A stretch of DNA of 8,515 bases from an uncultured Eggerthellaceae bacterium (GTDB lineage Bacteria > Actinomycetota > Coriobacteriia > Coriobacteriales > Eggerthellaceae): the NCBI GenBank assembly GCA_934630485.1, contig CAKTWD010000073.1, forward strand, positions 1 to 8,515, in the 5' to 3' direction. The number at the start of each line of letters is the position of its first letter. Position 1 is the stretch's first letter. The notes under the pieces were generated by a model, which searched no databases, had not been told where the DNA came from, and was given only the letters and a program-made list of their open reading frames with translations. Below, in pieces: positions 6,378 to 8,515 of the stretch. Position numbers and translations under genes: made by a program.

Positions 6378-6434
6378 ACGCGAAACTTCAGGCGAAAAGC
6401 AAGCCTGCCCGCTCATGAACGCACGCGCCAAACC

Positions 6435-7241
6435 CTATAAGCGAGGGCCGCGCAGCATAAGACGGCTTGAGCCGTCGGGCAAAAGCAGCACCAAATCGTC
6501 CATGGTGCCGGGCACGCAAAATTGAGTGATCGTCGCAAAGCAAAACGCGACAAGCAAGATAACCGCCACCAGGGCAATCGCGGATTCCGACTGCTTGATT
6601 CCCACCACGAACAGAACCACCGAGAGCACCAAAAGAGGCCACAGCGCATGCAGCGCGTTGACCAGCGTCATTGGCGAAAGCAATTGAAGCGCGATAGGCG
6701 TTGCGGTCCACCCCAGCGCAATGAGCACGGCTCCGCCCAAGTGCCAGAAGTCGGTATGAGCGCGCGCAATGGGAACGACGATCAGTGCGAAGCCCGCGAT
6801 GATGATCGCAAGCGGCCAGTACTGCCACCACGACGTGCCGCGCACGAACGGCGCGATGTAATGAGAAAGCACCATGAACAACGCCAAGATGGAAATGCCC
6901 ACGATAAGGCGAAGCGGCGTGTTCATAACCTCTTCCTGCGATACCGAGCTAAGCTCGCCCGAAGCAACATCACACGCGGCGTTGGCACCCACGTCGCCGT
7001 AATTGGAAGACTCAACGTGCTCGGGCTGAACCTCAAGCGGGCCGAACGTCCGAGGCTCAAGAGGGAGGGCGATCCACATCAGCGCGTAAACCAGAACGCC
7101 TATGCCCAACGTGGTGACCGCGAACAGAACCGCGAAGACACGAGCGAGAATAGGGTCGAGGTCCAAGCGGTCCGCCACGCCGGCACACACGCCGCCGATG
7201 TAGCCGTCACGAGAACGGTAAAGTTTTCCCGCTTTCCTCAT
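6435..7241 (-). CDS. PspC-domain multi-pass membrane protein
   Basis: The 268-residue product begins with a PspC domain (about 5-62): KLYRSRDGYIGGVCAGVADRL, then the hydrophobic segment 31-60 ending in ALPLEP. PspC domains sit in the cytoplasmic membrane and in several bacteria take part in envelope-stress sensing. A polar, acidic linker (63-108) follows, then about five further membrane segments (roughly 110-130, 139-160, 166-187, 194-214, 220-240) and a short polar tail rich in Leu and Arg (246-268). E. coli PspC is only about 120 residues, so this is the longer actinobacterial or LiaF-like layout, with the PspC domain fused to a second membrane domain I cannot name. AAGGA lies five bases before the ATG. 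It follows the CBS-domain gene by 111 bases that hold short palindromes (7296-7305; 7308-7320) but no clear terminator. Confidence 0.85.
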   Translation of the reverse strand: MRKAGKLYRSRDGYIGGVCAGVADRLDLDPILARVFAVLFAVTTLGIGVLVYALMWIALPLEPRTFGPLEVQPEHVESSNYGDVGANAACDVASGELSSVSQEEVMNTPLRLIVGISILALFMVLSHYIAPFVRGTSWWQYWPLAIIIAGFALIVVPIARAHTDFWHLGGAVLIALGWTATPIALQLLSPMTLVNALHALWPLLVLSVVLFVVGIKQSESAIALVAVILLVAFCFATITQFCVPGTMDDLVLLLPDGSSRLMLRGPRL

Positions 7242-7352
7242 CGAATCCTTCCCAACCCGTCTAGCAACCTTTTCACGAGCGTCGTCGGGAACCCGCTGCC
7301 GGCAGTCGCCGTCAAGCGGCCAATTGGGCGATCGGGCTCCAACTTTTCCGCG

Positions 7353-8192
7353 TTACTCCTGTTCAGCGGCTTCCTTCATCTTTTCGACGCGAAGCTTCTG
7401 AATGCGGCGGCGGCGCATGCTCTGCACCTTGAAGCGGAATCCATCGAAGGTGAACTCGTCACCGATGTGAGGCACGGCGTCGAGCACCGACATCAACCAA
7501 CCAGCGATGGTTTCGTACTGGTCGGATTCGACAACGGGAAGTCCCACCTCAATGGCATCTTCCACCGGGAGGCGCCCGTCAACGACCCAGCTGCCTTCGC
7601 CCGTGCTGACAACCAGGCTGTCCTCGGCGTCGGTTTCGTCGATGATCTCGCCGACGATTTCCTCGACGATGTCTTCGACCGTAATTAAACCATCGGTTCC
7701 ACCGTACTCGTCAACGACGATGGCCATCTGTTGCCTGTTCGTTTGCATCTCGGAAAGAAGCGGGAACACGTCCTTCGATTCGGGTACGAACATGGGCACG
7801 AACGCATAGTCGATGACCGGCTCGTCGATGTTGCCTTCAAGCACAGCCGGAATAAGATCCTTGTAATGGACGATTCCCACGATGGAGTCGAGGTCGTCGT
7901 GGTAAACAGGCAAGCGCGAATAACCCGTGCCACGGACGCGCTCCAGCGTATGGCGGACGGTCTCGGTGTCCTCGACCGCCATGATGTCGACGCGCGGCGT
8001 CATGATTTCGCTGACCGACATGTCGTTTAGGCTAAGGATGTCGCTGATCATGCGCTTCTCATCCTCGAGAAGCTCGTCGGCGTCACCCACCAAGGTTTTG
8101 ATTTCCTCTTCGGAAATCTGCTGATGCTTACTGCCGAGCCCGAATGCTTTCTTCAAGCCGCCGAACAGGCCCGGCTCAGGTTTGTCACCCAT
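7353..8192 (-). CDS. CorC/HlyC-type CBS-domain protein without the membrane (DUF21) domain
   Basis: A 279-residue, probably cytosolic protein of the CorC/TlyC/hemolysin-C-like group. After a linker, two CBS repeats follow: the first about 64-118 (IMTPRVDI, GYSRLPVY, GIVHYKDL), the second about 125-183 ending in the hallmark DEYGGTDGLITVEDIVEEI. A CorC_HlyC (transporter-associated) domain spans about 198-272, with a basic RRRRIQKLR run near the end. CBS pairs usually bind adenine nucleotides, and relatives are linked to Mg2+/Co2+ efflux or ribosome-related roles; the role here is unknown. Many relatives carry a DUF21/CNNM membrane domain at the N-terminus. An in-frame TGA just nine bases before the ATG shows this one starts soluble, as E. 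coli CorC (YbeX) does. The ribosome site is weak: AAGG lies about 15 bases upstream, with the palindrome GTTGT-G-ACAAC between. Confidence 0.9.
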   Translation of the reverse strand: MGDKPEPGLFGGLKKAFGLGSKHQQISEEEIKTLVGDADELLEDEKRMISDILSLNDMSVSEIMTPRVDIMAVEDTETVRHTLERVRGTGYSRLPVYHDDLDSIVGIVHYKDLIPAVLEGNIDEPVIDYAFVPMFVPESKDVFPLLSEMQTNRQQMAIVVDEYGGTDGLITVEDIVEEIVGEIIDETDAEDSLVVSTGEGSWVVDGRLPVEDAIEVGLPVVESDQYETIAGWLMSVLDAVPHIGDEFTFDGFRFKVQSMRRRRIQKLRVEKMKEAAEQE

Positions 8193-8227
8193 GCTTTGTT
8201 GTCACAACCTTCGATAACGTGCGGGAA

Positions 8228-8257
8228 ACTATAGCTAACCAATTTAGCATACGCTAA
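8228..8257 (-). promoter_or_regulatory. Weak candidate promoter with TTAGC/GCTAA repeats upstream of the CBS-domain gene
   Basis: TATAGT on the minus strand (8228-8233) matches five of six -10 bases, but the -35 at 18-base spacing is poor (TTAGCG, 8252-8257). On the plus strand GCTAA (8234-8238), TTAGC (8244-8248) and GCTAA (8253-8257) form an alternating set of inverted copies across the promoter, a possible operator. A separate hairpin, ACCCG with CGGGT (8261-8277), lies between it and hypD but has no T tail. Confidence 0.35.
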
Positions 8258-8351
8258 TGCACCCGCGAGAAACGGGTTGCCAACAAACAGGAGACCCCAA
8301 CTCACTGCTTAACTCGCTTTTACCGATCGCCCACTACCGGGTTTCTTTTGC

Positions 8352-8515
8352 CTAGCGATAGTAGCGGTAATACGCGGCGCAGCTACCCTCGGAAGACACC
8401 ATGCAGGGGCCAACCGGGTTCTCGGGCGTACATACCTTGTCGAACAACGGGCACTGGTTGGGCGCGATGACGCTGCGCAGAACGTCGCCGCAGCGGCATC
8501 CACGCGGGTCACGCG
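8352..8515 (-). CDS. hypD: Hydrogenase maturation protein HypD, C-terminal 53 residues (5' part outside window)
   Basis: HypD is an iron-sulfur scaffold protein that, with HypC, builds the Fe(CN)2CO group of NiFe hydrogenases in the cytoplasm. Only the end of the gene is in the window, read leftwards from the right edge to a TAG at 8352-8354, so no start codon is visible. The fragment begins RDPRGCRCGDVLRSVIAP and continues CPLFDKVCTPENPVGPC, then MVSSEGSCAAYYRYYR. The CTPENPVGPCMVSSEG.CAAYY block is the characteristic HypD C-terminus and, with the preceding GCRCG, supplies six cysteines, several of which are the conserved cluster-region cysteines of the family. No clear terminator follows. 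Other hyp or hydrogenase genes would be expected beyond the right edge. Confidence 0.93.
   Translation of the reverse strand, partial: RDPRGCRCGDVLRSVIAPNQCPLFDKVCTPENPVGPCMVSSEGSCAAYYRYYR

Larger units (their letters stand above)
5933..6434 (-). other. Intergenic stretch without a convincing gene
   Basis: Together with the leader downstream, about 670 bases separate the PspC-domain gene from the lysozyme-fold gene. Open frames exist on both strands, up to 128 codons, but all are rich in Arg, Ser, Phe and Cys, lack ribosome sites and resemble no family I know. The stretch looks more A-rich than the genes, with many CGAAA/AAACG words (for example around 6066-6092). It holds a seven-base hairpin (GAAAACG at 6162-6168 with CGTTTTC at 6173-6179), the fold-like element at 6096-6156 and the inverted repeat at 6329-6365. 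TTGACA at 5967-5972 (+) has no usable -10 at proper spacing. I found no tRNA. Confidence 0.55.

Noticed and set aside
6389..6407. CAGGC/GCCTG hairpin after the PspC-domain gene as a terminator
   Set aside because: The stem is only five bases with a nine-base loop, and there is no clear T run after it on the minus strand.
6522..7688. A 388-codon open frame on the plus strand
   Set aside because: Antisense to the PspC-domain and CBS-domain genes; the product is rich in Arg, His, Asp and Gln with no recognisable motif.
8309..8512. A 67-codon minus-strand frame at the right edge
   Set aside because: It overlaps the hypD C-terminus in another frame. The hypD frame has the conserved family motifs, while this one has none.

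Overview
The window looks like a chromosomal segment of a high-GC member of the Coriobacteriia, probably Eggerthellaceae (Actinomycetota). That placement is inferred from base composition, a tandem TrkA pair, a short-tailed secreted lysozyme-fold protein of a type I associate with this class, a PspC-domain membrane protein and a NiFe-hydrogenase maturation gene; no rRNA was available to confirm it. I see no mobile element, CRISPR array or tRNA.

Left part (1-1924, + strand): the 3' end of a gene for an unrecognised, probably beta-rich protein. After 27 bases comes a 405-residue fusion of a family-6 type uracil/hypoxanthine DNA glycosylase domain with a Vsr (T:G mismatch) endonuclease domain. 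The two genes are probably co-transcribed. A perfect 15-bp hairpin at 1965-1999 separates them from the convergent genes on the other strand.

Middle part (2027-5766, - strand): in transcription order, a secreted lysozyme-fold protein, two tandem TrkA-type RCK potassium-gating subunits, and purB (adenylosuccinate lyase). A terminator lies between the lysozyme gene and the trkA pair. A good -10 box lies between trkA and purB.

Gap (5767-6434): about 670 bases without a convincing gene. Its proximal part is a likely promoter and a roughly 130-base leader for the lysozyme gene. That leader holds two UUCG-type hairpins and three competing helices that look like a regulatory switch. The rest holds several inverted repeats, including a 61-base fold-like element.

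Right part (6435-8515, - strand): the last 53 codons of hypD, then a CorC-type CBS-domain protein, then a PspC-domain multi-pass membrane protein. The hypD end is real although its frame has no start codon in the window.

Functionally this is a mixed housekeeping neighbourhood (DNA repair, purine synthesis, K+ homeostasis, cell wall and envelope stress, hydrogenase maturation). The two items most worth a second look are the glycosylase-Vsr fusion with an Ala-rich insertion in its glycosylase domain, and the switch-like leader of the cell-wall gene.
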